From Callaeas wilsoni (taxonomy: Eukaryota; Chordata; Aves; Passeriformes; Callaeidae), in the NCBI GenBank assembly GCA_013398955.1, contig VWPU01011612.1, forward strand, positions 30,473-94,472: a DNA stretch of 64,000 nt. The letters run 5' to 3'. A program made the translations under genes and the position numbers. Of this stretch, positions 34,021 through 45,707 are shown piece after piece. The first letter of the stretch is position 1, and the number at the start of each line of letters is the position of its first letter. Below the pieces are notes generated by a model that made no database searches, was not told the origin of the DNA, and worked only from the letters and a program-made list of their open reading frames with translations.

Positions 34021-34374
34021 ATTCCTCCAAACAGACCAGACGGAGGTTCCAGGCTGCTCCAACCTTCCAGCTTCGTGTGCAGTTCCTGAAGCCCAAGGAA
34101 CAGCTTCTTTCCCCGTCCAGTTTTTCCAGGCAATTCCCCACTGGGAATACCCCACGTGTGCGTCCCCGGCCCCCACACGAGCTCTCCCTTCCCAAAGGAG
34201 AGCTGCAGTAGCTGCAGACTCCAACTCTCCAAGCTGCAGCTGCACCGACGGCCCTGCGCTGTAAAGGCACCTCCACGACCCCCGAAACGGGACATCTGAA
34301 AATCTCCGATTTACGGGGCCAATGCCCCTCTTTAAAACAGCCAAAGCGGGCACAGGTGGCTGGTAAAAGTGGAC

Positions 34375-34800
34375 TTTAACAGCCACACTTGCAAAAGAAA
34401 TTTATAAGAGTTAGCAAAGCTCGCAGCCTTTTAATTGCATGTCAAATACTGGGCTCCGGGAACTAAACCAGATTCCCTGCCGGCTGCGCCAAGTGCTTCC
34501 AGATATTCCGTGTCTGGAGCGGATCCCGCTGCTACCAAGGGGTTAAAACCCGGCATTGGAGGCCAGGGAGTCTTGAAGGCAATGCCACCAACCCTGAAGG
34601 AAAGCAGAGAACGTTCCTGCCAGCTTTGTTCCAAATAAAAGGTTATTAAAAACAGCCCCGGTCGCTGTTAGCGGGAACAGCCTGAGAAGGAGATGTTTAC
34701 AGAGCATCTGAACTCGTAAATAAATGGAATTAATACCCAGCAAATTCCTTTGATCCACAGGACACGAATTCCCTTTCCCTGCAAATCTGTTTGTTAACAG
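34375..34800. promoter_or_regulatory. Candidate conserved noncoding element
   Basis: Unique AT-richer sequence with AAAGAAATTTATAAGAGTTAG, CTTTTAATTGCATGTCAAAT, AAATAAAAGGTTATTAAAAAC and CTCGTAAATAAATGG. The TTAATTGCATG block resembles combined homeodomain/POU sites. No CR1 and no coding frame are visible. Confidence 0.33.
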
Positions 34801-34964
34801 CTCCGTGTTCCACTAGTGTCACCCGCCAGCGAGTCTGAAGGAAAGCACTTCCAGTCACAGGGAGCACGTCCAGCTTTTCCTCTGCCAGCGGATTTCTGGG
34901 AAGTCCCGGGAGAAGCTGATGGGGAGCAGCAGGAGGAGGACCCCAAGGGAATTCTCCACTTGGA

Positions 34965-35140
34965 GGCAGGTGAGGCCCTGGAATGGATTTCCCAGAGCAG
35001 CCGTGGCTGCTCCATCCCTGGAAGTGTCCAAGGCCAGGCTGGAGCACCCTGGGATGGTGGAAGGTGTCGCTGAACATGGAAGGGGATGGTCCTGAAGGCA
35101 CCTTCCAGCCCAAACCATTCCAGAGTTCTGGGATTCCTCT
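34965..35140 (+). mobile_element. CR1 LINE 3' fragment
   Basis: AGAGCAGCCGTGGCTGCTCC, GTGTCCAAGGCCAGGCTGGA, GGGATGGTGGAAGGTGTCGC and CCAAACCATTCCAGAGTTC; sense. Confidence 0.9.
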
Positions 35141-36064
35141 CGGCAAGGTGCTCACAGGTATTAATGCTAGTATTAAACACGGCCCAGTGTCCCGGCCAGC
35201 CAGCATTCCAGACACGGATCGAAGGCAGCGGCCTCACGGTTTCCCTGGAGCACCGGGAGACCAGGATCTGCCCCTGGGATCACGAGGCACCGCAGGGGCA
35301 GGGGTTCCACACTGGAACGCGGCCCCAGGACCAGCCCCGGGGCTGTGGGGGCCTCTGCAAACCCCAACGCGCTCAAACCACCCCACGGCCCATCCACAGC
35401 ATTCCTGTGGCACCTCTGGAATCACGGAGAGCCCCGGGAGGAGACACCACGGGGAAGAGACACCTCGGGACCACCCAGCCCGCAGGACGAGGAGAGCCCT
35501 GGTCCCGGCTGATCCCAGTCTAGGCCGGGCCTAAACCCCGGGATGATCCCGTTGTTCTTTTCCGTCTCTGCACTGTGAGGTGGAAGGGGAGGGACAGGGA
35601 CACAGCGCCAGTAAATTCAGTCACCCCCGGGTTCCAGAGGGGTGACCCGGCCGCCTCCTCCCTCGGAGCCAGCCACAAATCCGTGGAGAGCAGGGGAGGA
35701 GCGCACCCACGTTCCCGGCAGGCTTCTCCAGTCGGAACCCAAGGAACCAAACCAGAGAGGTGGAAAATTCCTCCAGTTTTTCCATGCTGTCACAGTTCCC
35801 CGTCACCAGCTCCAAGGCAGAGATGGATTTTCCAAGTTTTAATGAAACATGGACGGAAAGGAACAATAGAGGCTGCAAAGAGGCAAAGCAGAACAAAAGG
35901 AGAGGAAAAAGCTAATCTGAATCGCGTTGGAAATAGGGGGAAAAGTACTGGAAAGAGGAAGAATCCACTAGGTGGGAACCTTCACAGACACATCGGCCAC
36001 TGGAGAAGGGGGTGTTGGTCCAGAGGGCAAATCAACAGGAGGGACAAGTTATCAGGGCAATAAA

Positions 36065-36310
36065 TATCATGGAATCATGGAATTGGTTGGATGGGAAAGG
36101 ATCTTCGGGATCACCCAGTGCCACTCCTGCCAGGGCAGGGACCCCTCCCGCTGTCCCAGGGTGCTCCCAGCCCCAGTGTCCAAGCGGGCCTTGGACACTC
36201 CCAGAGATCCAGGGGCAGCCACAGCAAATCTGGGAATTCCATTCCAGAGCCTCTTCCCACCCTCCCAGCCAGGAATTCCTTCCCAAGATCCCATCGAAGG
36301 TTCCAGTTCC
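36065..36310 (-). mobile_element. CR1 LINE 3' fragment
   Basis: Antisense: TATCATGGAATCATGGAATTGG, GCAGGGACCCCTCCCGCTGT, CAGATTTGCTGTGGCTGCCC in reverse, and CAGGAATTCCTTCCCAAGAT. Confidence 0.93.
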
Positions 36311-37344
36311 TCTCCCGCACCACATCCGTGCGTGTTCCCACAGCCCAGCTCCAACAGCCCCAACGCAGCTCGGGGGCAAACACTGCTCCTCTCCAGAACT
36401 GTCCTTCCCTCACTTAATCCAGGGCTTTCCACAGCCTTTGGAGATGCTCTCCTGAAGGAGGAGGCCACAATTGAGACATCCAGAGCTCGGTCCCCAGCAG
36501 GACCTCAAGGACAAGGCGCTGGGAATGCGACAATCCCAGGAAACCCCAAACACTCAGCGCTGCTCCGCCTGGGAAGTGTTTCTATCTCCTCCTGGAAACC
36601 CTGACACCCAGTGCCAAGGGGGAACGGCTCCCAACGGCTTCCCAACCGCTCTTGGAAGCTGAAAATGTGGGAAAAAAAAACCCTGGAGCAGAAGATGCTC
36701 CAAGAGGAAAGCTCTGTTTGTTTTCATCGGGCAAACAAAGGGCAAAGCTGGCACAGGGCGGATGGGAATCAGCGGGAAAGCGGCTGGAAATGGAGTTTTA
36801 CCTGCACAGGGAAGCACAATGCCCTCCTGGATCCAGGGAGAAGTTTGAAGCCTCAACACCTCCAGGCACCTCCTGCTCCTCCTTCCTTACACTCAGGAGC
36901 AGCTTCTGGCCCAAAGCTTCCCCTGTCCCACCCAGCCCAGCACCACAGGCACAACAAACACCCGGAGCCAGCTTCGCTCCACAGCTTTTCCTCTTCCTTT
37001 TCCCAGGATCCCGCTTTAGTTTTTCCCTCCAAACGCTTCTTAAACTCTTCCCAAATCTGCCTGAGGCACGGGAAGGCTCCCTGCCCTCTGCTCCTGCTGC
37101 AGCACAGGGCTGCACGCTTGCAGTGCCAGAGAAAACTCCTGCAGTCCAGCAGGATCATCTCCAACAGGCTGCTCTCGACGATCCATATGCTTTTTTGAAC
37201 AGTTTTTTCCCCTAATTCCTGAGTTTTGAAAGACTTGAGATGCCCAGAGCACCCAGGATGTGTCTGTGGAAGGTGTTTGGAGCAGCAGGAATGGGAACAC
37301 ATCAGGACCCACATTTCCTTCCCAATTCTGCAGAGGAAGGGCTG

Positions 37345-37485
37345 GATTTAAATCCCTGGGGGATTTAAAGCCCTGTGGATGTGGTACTTGGGGACACGGG
37401 GCAGTGCTGGCCCGGGCAGAGCTGGGGATGGTTGGGCTCAGATCTCACAGGGCTTTTCCAACCTGAACAATTCCACAGTCCCAAG
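37345..37485 (+). mobile_element. CR1 LINE terminal fragment (older subfamily)
   Basis: GGATTTAAAGCCCTGTGGAT, GTGGTACTTGGGGACACGG, GGTTGGGCTCAGATCTCACA and GGCTTTTCCAACCTGAAC; sense. Confidence 0.88.
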
Positions 37486-38124
37486 GCACAGGTGAGCTTG
37501 GCCCAAGTCAACACCCACCACCAAAACGCAGAGATTTTAAATAAAAACCCCACCAGTGACACACCGAATCCTATCTTCCCTGAAACCACGGAGCCAGGGA
37601 ACGTCCCTGGTGCTGCTGGAGCTCCTTCCATGCTGCTGGATCCCAGCTTTTCTCAGCCTCCCTGAGGAACCAGGAGTGATGGAGCAGAAGTGACGAGCCC
37701 CACTCAAACGGCAGCAGACGGAGACCCCAAATCGCAGCCACCGGGGCGTCCCGGCCATCCCCTCCCTGTCCCCACAGGAACCTGTCCCGCTCCAAAGCGC
37801 TGGGAAAAGGGAAACAGAGCTGGGCTGGCCTGGAGGAACCGAAGGACGTTCTCCCCCGAAATGAAAGCTGTTCTGAATTTGCCGTGGACGGGAATTAGAA
37901 GAATATGTGGAGAGGCTGAAGCGACCTGAGCCTGTCAGCAGAACTTGGGGGTTGTGCAAAGGACCTTGGAGGGAAGCCTCGGGCTGCTGCAGGATCCCCC
38001 CGGCAGCTGCTCCAGGATCCCCCCGGCGGCTGCTGCAGGATCTCCCTGGCGACTGCTGCGGCACTCGGCTGCCATTCGTCCCGGAGCGCCACGGGAAGGG
38101 CAGGCAGCCTGGAAGCGTTCCCTG

Positions 38125-38571
38125 AAAACTGAACCACTGCACCTCGGCTGGAACGGCCCCAACCTGTGACATGCACTCACGTCCATCTCGTTAGCAGCCC
38201 CAGAGCGAATTCCAAAACTGAACCACTGCACCTCGGCTGGAATGACCCCAGCCCGTGCCATGAACCCATGTCCATCTCCTCAGCAGCCCCAGAGCGAATT
38301 CCAAAACTGAACCACTGCACCTCGGCTGGAACGACCCCAACCTGTGACATGAACTCACGTCCATCTCATTAGCAGCCCCAGAGGGAATTCCATAACTGAA
38401 CCACTGCACCTCGGCTGGAACAATCCCAGCCCTCGGCACAAACCCATTTCCATCTCGTCAGCAGCCCCAGAGCGAATTCCGAAACGGAACCACTGCACCT
38501 CGGCTGGAACAACCCCAGCCCGCGGTATGAACCCATTTCCATCTCGTCAGCAGCCCCAGAGCGAATTCCCT
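38125..38571. repeat. 89-bp minisatellite (5 copies)
   Basis: GAACCACTGCACCTCGGCTG recurs at 38131, 38220, 38309, 38398 and 38487, a constant 89-bp step. Each unit continues with CAGCAGCCCCAGAGCGAATT. Copies differ by a few substitutions only. Constant spacing suggests recent expansion without indels. Confidence 0.96.
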
Positions 38572-38879
38572 GGGGATCGGAGCCGCTCCCTTCCATGGGG
38601 ATCACTCACGGCCCAGCAGCACCACGGGCTGGACAAAGCTCCCTGGAAATTCCGTGGCAGTGACGCTCCCAAAAGGGGTTTTTGGAGCAGCCGGCACACG
38701 GCTGCGCGAGGTTTCGCGTCCATCGTTTGTGGGAAGGATCAAGTTTGGCTCCCCTGGACAAAAAGCCAAAATCAGGGCACGGGGGCTGTTTGGGGTGGGC
38801 GTGGCACGCGGGGTTTGGGTGCCCAGGTGTGACCTTGGCGCAGCACCAGGATTTTGCCACATCCACCGAGTGTTCGGCA

Positions 38880-38990
38880 GCTCCAGGTGAGGAGCTGGAG
38901 AGCCTGGGACAAGGAAGGAGTCCCTGCCCTCGGCACGGGAATGGGATGAGATCTAAGGTCCCTTCCCACCCAAACCATTCCATGGCTGTG
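38880..38990 (+). mobile_element. CR1 LINE terminal fragment
   Basis: GGAGTCCCTGCCCTCGGCAC, GATCTAAGGTCCCTTCCCAC and CCAAACCATTCCATGGC; sense CR1 end. Confidence 0.87.
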
Positions 38991-39669
38991 GGACACCAGG
39001 AATGCTCCCAAAACCTCCTCAGCTCCTCCTCCACATCTCCAGTCCCGGGGCAGGAGCAGTGCCCAGCTGGAGAGCAGGGAGAGATCAAACCACTCCATGC
39101 TACCAAAACCACCCATGGAATTTTTAAGAGGAGAAATCTGGGAAAACCCAGTCCATTTAAAAGGTTTACGAGCAGCCCCATTACAACGAGCTGAGGAATT
39201 TATCATCCTGGGCTGCAGCATCCTGATGGGAGCCATTCCCAGAGATTTCTGAGGTGATTCCATCCCCTCTCCTTTTGGGGCCGTGCTGCCCAGACCCCCG
39301 CGCTCCCCCACACCCGATCAGGCACAAAAGTGAGTCAGTTGTGGGGTCTGTCCGAGCTGCCTCCGCCCCAGGGCTGGCACGGCCGCGGCATCCTGGTGCT
39401 CCCGGCACAGCCGTCCTGGGGCCGACTTCCCAGCCCCGAAATGAAAACCAGGAGAAGCAAGAGCAGGAAAAAATCACATCGCCCAACCCGAAAATCACAG
39501 TCCAGGCTGAAGGAAAGGAGTTTCACTCTTTTCCCTCTTTCCCAGCTAAAATCCCACAAACGCAACAGCAGTTCCTGATGGCTCGAAGGAAGGAGCAAGG
39601 AGCGCTCCTGCCTCAACTTGGCACTTCCCCTTTTCCTTATTAATTATTAACTATTAATTACATCACAGG

Positions 39670-39810
39670 GGCTGGAAGGCGTCCGAGGCCAGGCTGGATT
39701 TGGTTTGGAGCAGCCTGGGATGTGGAATTGTCCCTGCTCACGGCAGAGGGTCGGAACTGGATGATCTTCAAGGTCCCTTCCAACCCAAACCATTCCATGG
39801 CCAGAACAGA
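39670..39810 (+). mobile_element. CR1 LINE terminal fragment
   Basis: GGCGTCCGAGGCCAGGCTGG, CTGGATGATCTTCAAGGTCC and CCAAACCATTCCATGG; sense CR1 end. Confidence 0.9.
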
Positions 39811-40019
39811 AAGGATTTATTTCAAATATCTCTGGATTTCAGGACTTTTAAAAGGTCTGAAAGGCAACCCCAGTAAAAGCTGGGCCAGCACACGACTGCC
39901 CCGTAGTTAAACTCTGGATTTCCTGGTGCAGCCACGGCCAGGGAACGTGGATCCACCGCTGGGATCCCCCAGGCCCCACGGCCGCTCCTCACCCAGACGC
40001 TGAAACAAAAAAGGCCGTG

Positions 40020-40220
40020 ATTTAGCAGTTTCATTTCTGAGGTCATAAAAGGAACTGAGAGGGATGCCCATTTATTAATAAACTTCCTATGGAGTATAAA
40101 TTTTCAATGCGGTCTGAAAGGCGCAGAATTCCTGTTAAATAAACAGCGGCACCTTCCCAGAAGGCCGGGAAACGGGGAATAAAAAGCTCTTTTATGACAA
40201 TAAGCACATTTGCACTCAGT
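40020..40220. promoter_or_regulatory. Candidate conserved noncoding element (Hox/CDX-like sites)
   Basis: AT-rich unique block with the perfect 12-bp palindrome TTTATTAATAAA at 40071-40082. A widely spaced inverted pair flanks it: GTCATAAAA (40042-40050) and TTTTATGAC (40190-40198), both resembling posterior Hox/CDX sites. No CR1 and no coding frame. Regulatory role is inference. Confidence 0.38.
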
Positions 40221-40696
40221 TCTGTGATGTGGGAGGGAGCAGAGGGAAAGCAGAAGGAAGGGCAGGGGAGCAGAACCTGCTGAGATCTGCACAAAGCCCT
40301 CAGCACCTCCCCAGATGTGTCCTGGCCCTGCAGACGTTCCCGGTGGCTCCGGCTGCTTTTCCCATCAAGGGCTGCCCCGTCCACCCCAGCCGTGCGCGGC
40401 TCCCACGGCGCCGAGGGATCACATTCAACCTCAGGCTCCTGGCCTGACGTCTCGCTCCAGGAGCCACTTCAAAAACCCTTCCCAGTTCTCCGATCATTCC
40501 CATCTCCTCCTACTCCTTTTTCCCGCAGCTCTCGTCCCATCCCAAGGCGCGGCTGGTGCCCCTCGGGCTCCCCGAGAGCGGGGCAGGGGATGGCGGCGGT
40601 GGCAGACCCCGCAAAAAGGCACCTCCTGCCTCTGGGGTTTCTCACACCTCATCTCCAGAGCCCAGCGAGCGAAGAAAACCCAGAGGTCCCAAACTT

Positions 40697-40745
40697 CAAA
40701 GGTTGGACTTGATGATCTTGGAGGCCTTTCCGGGCCTGGATGGAT
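40697..40745 (+). mobile_element. Possible CR1 terminal fragment
   Basis: AAGGTTGGACTTGATGATCT and GGAGGCCTTTCCGGGCC resemble the last ~45 bp of a CR1. Very short. Confidence 0.5.
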
Positions 40746-42809
40746 CCGGGACGAGGCGACGGGAGCGGTGGCTCCGGCTCGGGGCAGACGCTCGGGGAGG
40801 CTTTGTCTCAGAACGCTTCCAGACCAAACACAAGTGGCAAGTGATGGATCCCCTGCCCAGAGAGGGCTGCTCAGCGCTCTTAAAACAACACATTTTGGGG
40901 CCAAGGCTTAATGAAAAAATAGCAGGGGCTTCCAGAGCCGTCTGAGGCTTTCATCCGGCTGCGGAACAAAAAATCCCTTCCCTGTTTTCCTCGAGGAGGT
41001 TCTCCAGGAGGTTAAACAAAGGATGCCCAGGGCAGTGCCCAGCAGAATTCCCGCTGTTCATCCAGCTCCTCCTGGGCAGGGAGGAAAAGGATGGGTGTAA
41101 ACACCTCCTGAACTCGGGGATTGGCTAAACCAAGGCACCTCAGAGCTCTGCCCTCTCCTATCCGGCACTTCTCCAGCGGGCACAGCCTCTCATGGGCAGC
41201 GGGAGCCTCTTCCCAAACTCCGGCAAGCCCGGCCCACGGCTGCCCTTGTCCCTTCCCATCTGTCCAGCCCCAAGGATGCATTTCCTCTCCTAAGACTTTA
41301 ATATCCCAAGCAGACGAGCAGCAGGAGTGAAGATTAGGAAGGTCTCGTTCCTAAATTTGACTGGAAAATCAAATTGCTGCTTCCCAAACCTGCCCAGGAG
41401 CACAAACCCCCATCCCATTATCCCCACCCCGCTGTGGAAATCCTCCCGGCCACCAGAGCGACCTTTCCAAAGGCTCTCCTGCTGCATCCAAGCCTAGAAA
41501 ATTCCCTTCTTTTAATAACCAGCCTTATTTTGACTCGTTCAGGCAAACCCCCGGAACGGGAGCCGCCGCTGGAAGCGACGGGAAGCTCAGCTCCGAGGGT
41601 GCCTCTGCGAGTCCCGGGCGGGATAAATCCCGGCCCCTGCGGAGCAGGAGCTTCCAGAGGCTCCGGCTGAGCCCAGACTCGGCACGGGCACAGCCAGCCC
41701 AGGTGGCAGGAGATAAATCCCACCCAGGGCTCCGTGACCTCTGGAGAGCACGGGATGGATGCTGCCGGAGCGCTGACGCCCGGCACGGGGACGTTCCCTG
41801 CCCGCCGCGTCCCGGGAAAGGCACCGGCATCCAACTGACTCCCAGCGAGGCCTACGGAGCCAGAACGATTCCGGCTGCGCTGCCCGGGATTACCCGGAGC
41901 CCAGAAACGTCAGGGATGAGGAGAACTGGGAACACGACCCAAAGCGCGTTTTTGGAACGTTTTTCCAGGCCGTGCAAAGGCCACCGGGCAGGGTCTGGAG
42001 ACTGGGCAGTGTCCCTGTGTCCCCCGGAATGTCCAGAAGCGCTGGCTCCTGCGGCTCTGGAAGGCGGGGGAGAAACGTGGCCGCGCTGAAACCGAACCCA
42101 GGGAGGGCCAGGATTTCCCAATAACGCTGGAATCGCCACGTGCCGCATCCCACTGCCCCCCAGCATTCCCAAAGAACTGCTCCCAGTCCCTGTGTTCCAC
42201 AGGCTGCTCACGGCCAGCTCCAAGGGGACAGGCCTGGGGCTGGCTCCGGTGTCCAGGGATGGGATCCCTGCCCAGGCTGGGAGACGCTCCCACCGTAGGC
42301 CGGGAATCGGCCGCTCCTGGAGCGTGGGGATGGGATCAAAGCAGCCGCTCCCGGCCAAGGAGTTTGTCCCGGGAAACCTTCACACCTCGGGGGCTCTGCT
42401 GCCCCATTCCTCATCCCCTCCTCTTGCCCCATTCCCTCCCCATGGATTCTGCGTCCTCCTACCCCACCCCTGCCCCCTTGGGTGCTCCTGAACTCGCCCC
42501 AGCAGCCTGAAGCTGCCTCAGGTCCCCCCGCTGTGCTCCACAGGAATTCCAGGAATCCCAGACCCCCCAGCTCTCCATCACCTGTGTAATCTCAGCCCTC
42601 CCATCGTCCCTTTGGAGAAATCCCAAAAACAGATCACCAGGATGGAGCTGATGGAGAGCCCTGCTGGGCAGGACAGGATCCATCCCGGGATCTGGCCCTG
42701 AAACTGCACCTGGACTTTGCCAAGGAAAAAAGCTCCAGGTGCTGGAGTTCATCCCGTTTTTTCCATGGATGTTGTGCAGAGCAGCAGGAAGGGCAGCTTG
42801 AGCATGAGC

Positions 42810-42829
42810 TAGATTTTTTTAAAAATCTA
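42810..42829. repeat. Perfect 9-bp inverted repeat (hairpin)
   Basis: TAGATTTTT and AAAAATCTA are separated by two T's, in an AT-rich patch followed by TAATTTTCATTTAATC. As DNA or RNA it could form a short, weak stem. No function is assigned. Confidence 0.5.
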
Positions 42830-43639
42830 ATTTTCATTTAATCTTTAAGAAAATGCCGTGGGGGCACATTTTATTACTGAACCAACGTATCAGAAATGAG
42901 TTTCAAATTAAAAAACAACTGAGACGCTCAGGACTCCACAGGGAGCCGCTCCCTGGACTCCTGGGAAAGATCCACTTCAAATCCAGTTCCACTTGGAAGA
43001 GCCACCAGGAGCACGGAGCAAACCACGCAAGGGAACTTCCATCCTCAACCCAATTGTAAACCCAGGGAACTCGGGGTTCAACTGAAATCCAGACATCCCT
43101 AAAATCCTGCAGGACACAGCTGGGTGCTCCAAGCCTGGCTCCGGAGCCATCCCGGCATTTCCAGGGAATGCCTGTGAGCTGTCAGCTCCAGGCCAACGAA
43201 GTGGGGAAAGAACAAGTGAATCTCTCCCTCCACTGCTCACCCACGAGACTTTTCTCTCCCCAAGTCCAGCTGCATTTCGATCCTGAGCTGCTGGAAGTTT
43301 CTAGAGTGGGGAAAAGCCGCTGGGCAGCAGCAGCTCCAGCGATCCAGGGGTTACTTGGGAATGCTGCAGGCACAAGAAGCCACGTGAAATACTCGGAGGA
43401 GGCACTTGGGATGATCCTTCGGCAGCTCTCCGTGCTCTCCAACCTGCAGGGACGGTGTGGGAGGCGAGGGAAGGGATCCGAACCCGGATCCGCATCCTGG
43501 CTTTCACACACAGCTGTCCCCCCACGGAGCTGCTGCTCCTCCCTGCTCGGAAGCGCCTCGTCCTCTCCCGCTGACGGCCGGCACGGCATTCCCACCAAAA
43601 TCCGAGCAGCACCTGGGCACTCACTGCCCTGTGCCTGCC

Positions 43640-43765
43640 CCTGGAGCCCTGGCAGTGCCCACGGCCGGGCTGGAGCACCCTGGGACAGCGGCAGGTGTCC
43701 CTGCCCATGGATGGGATGGAATGGGATCCTCAAAGTCCTTCCCGATCCATCCACGTTCCAGGCTG
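43640..43765 (+). mobile_element. CR1 LINE terminal fragment (decayed)
   Basis: TGCCCCTGGAGCCCTGGCAG, GGCTGGAGCACCCTGGGACA, GCAGGTGTCCCTGCCCATGG and AAAGTCCTTCCC; sense. Confidence 0.82.
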
Positions 43766-43904
43766 ATGCTGGCTGCCAGGGAGGGAACGGAACTGACCCG
43801 ACCCCAGCTGGCACTGCCCAGAGGGGACACAAACACCCCGCTGCTGGCACGAGGATCCAACAGCACCTGCCAACCAGCACAGCTGGAATTCTGGCTGTTC
43901 CGGC

Positions 43905-44470
43905 TCCTCCTGGATCAGCCTGTCTCAACTCCTCCTGGATCAACCTGTCCCAATTCTCCCTGGACTCACCTGTCCCAGTTCCTCCTGGCCTCACCTGTCC
44001 CGATTCAGCCTGGACCAACCTGTTCCAGCTCCTCCTGGATCAGCTTGTCTCACCTCCTCCTGGATCGACCTGTCCCAATTCCTCCTAGATCAGCCTGTCC
44101 CAATCCCTCCTGGACCAACCTGTCCCAGTTCCTCCTGGCCTCACCTGTCCCGATTCAGCCTGGACCAACCTGTTCCAGCTCCTCCTGGATCAGCTTGTCT
44201 CACCTCCTCCTGGATCGACCTGTCCCAATTCCTCCTAGATCAGCCTGTCCCAATCCCTCCTGGACCAACCTGTCCCAGTTCCTCCTGGCCTCACCTGTCC
44301 CGATTCAGCCTGGACCAACCTGTTCCAGCTCCTCCTGGATCAGCCTGTCTCAATTCCTCCTGGACCAGCCTGTCCCAATTCTTCCTGGACCAACCTGTCC
44401 CAACTCCCAACTCTCCCTGGACCAACCCGTCCCAACACCCAATTCCTCCTGGGTCAGCCTGTCCAAACCC
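43905..44470. repeat. 30-bp minisatellite with 150-bp higher-order unit
   Basis: The unit is of type TCCTCCTGGATCAGCCTGTC plus about ten bases. The exact block CCTCCTGGCCTCACCTGTCC recurs at 43981, 44131 and 44281, so five 30-bp units form a 150-bp higher-order repeat present about three times. The long open frame through it (43457-44698) is periodic and not a gene. Confidence 0.96.
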
Positions 44471-44639
44471 AGACCTCCACCTCCCCAGCCCAGCTGTGCC
44501 GTGCATCCCGGTGATTCTTCCAGCCGCTCCGCAAAGGCGCCACCGGCTCTCGGCTGTCCCCACGGCCGGCTCCACGCTGAGCTGTTCTCGGCCCCTCACC
44601 CGCAGCAGCTCCATCCCCAGCAGCCTCCTCCACGTGCCC

Positions 44640-44910
44640 GGCACATTCCAGGCTGGAGCGGGATAACAGGGGCCGGCCCGGATATCGGCACGTGTTAATG
44701 GGATGTAATTCGGGCCTGGCCAGCCCCGAGCTCGCAGCCTTGTAAAAATACCCCACCAGAACCCGAACACACGCGCGGGTTCACGGGGCCGGAGTCCAAG
44801 CGGAGCTCGAGTGCGCACAGCCCCTTTCATCCGCTCCGGGCCCGCTAAGCAACACCGAGATCGGAACGCGGCAGATTCCCCCGGAATTTAAGAAATAAAC
44901 CTCAGGTTGG
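44640..44910. promoter_or_regulatory. Candidate conserved noncoding element
   Basis: Unique sequence with GGCACGTGTTAATGGGATG (E-box CACGTG followed by a TAAT core), CTTGTAAAAATACCCC and AATTTAAGAAATAAACC. CpG-containing flanks and no CR1. No coding frame is recognised. Confidence 0.28.
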
Positions 44911-45079
44911 GGTAAAGCCCAGGAGGGAAGGAGTCGGGGAGAGCTGCTGAGCGGGACAGGGAGCGCTGAGGTGCCCCTGGGCGCTCGGAGACCCCGGGAA
45001 TGCCTTGCTGAGCCCATCCCAGGAGGGGCTGGGAGCTCCCCCGTTCCCGCAGCTCCGAGCGCTGCCGGCCAGATCCTCC

Positions 45080-45245
45080 CGATTATCACAAAATGAAATG
45101 TTCAGCCCTTGTCAGCGGCAGCCTCAGATTTGTAATGTTACAAAAACCCCATTTCCTCTCCCATTGTAGCGAGGCCTCCTCCGTTCCCGCTGGTGAAATC
45201 AAACAATTTTAAAGGAATTTATATGATCCTAATTTAAACCGAATG
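45080..45245. promoter_or_regulatory. Candidate conserved noncoding element
   Basis: Unique AT-rich block. TTGTAA and TTACAA form an inverted repeat with a 2-bp spacer at 45130-45143. It also has CATTTCCTC (ETS-like), CCATTGT (SOX-like) and AATTTATATGATCCTAATTT. No CR1 and no coding frame. Confidence 0.33.
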
Positions 45246-45707
45246 GATGGAGCTGCCAATCGCAGCTCCCTGACTCTCCAGGCCTCCTGCCAGCTCTGCT
45301 CCTTTCCAGAGCTCTGATCCACATCCCGGTCAGCACATCCAGGGAAAACACCCGGCAGTCCCGGACTCCGTACTGGTGATACTGGGAGGGGACACCCTGC
45401 CCCAGGTGACCCCCGCAACGGCGGCTCCAAAGCTCCAGCTCCTCCCGCTTCTCACCCACGGAGCTCCAGGATGAACGCTGCTCCGCTTCCAGGATCGCTC
45501 CCGATCGGCTCTTCCGAGGGCAAGCGGCACTCGGAGCTCCCTCCCCAGTCCACACAGAGCCCAACCCAGAGACAACTCTGCTCCCACAAAGGGTGAAGGA
45601 AAACCCTCCCAAAGTCTGCGCATCGATCCCATAAAACAGCAGGAAGTTGGGATTTGGAGAAGCAGGAAGATGCAAAATTCCCTGTATCATCCATACGTAA
45701 ATTAAAG

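Noticed and set aside
43457..44698. 413-residue plus-strand open frame rich in Pro, Ser, Cys
   Set aside because: It runs through the 30-bp/150-bp tandem repeat and a CR1 fragment. The protein is a periodic read-through of multiples of ten codons with no domain, and no splice or start context supports it.
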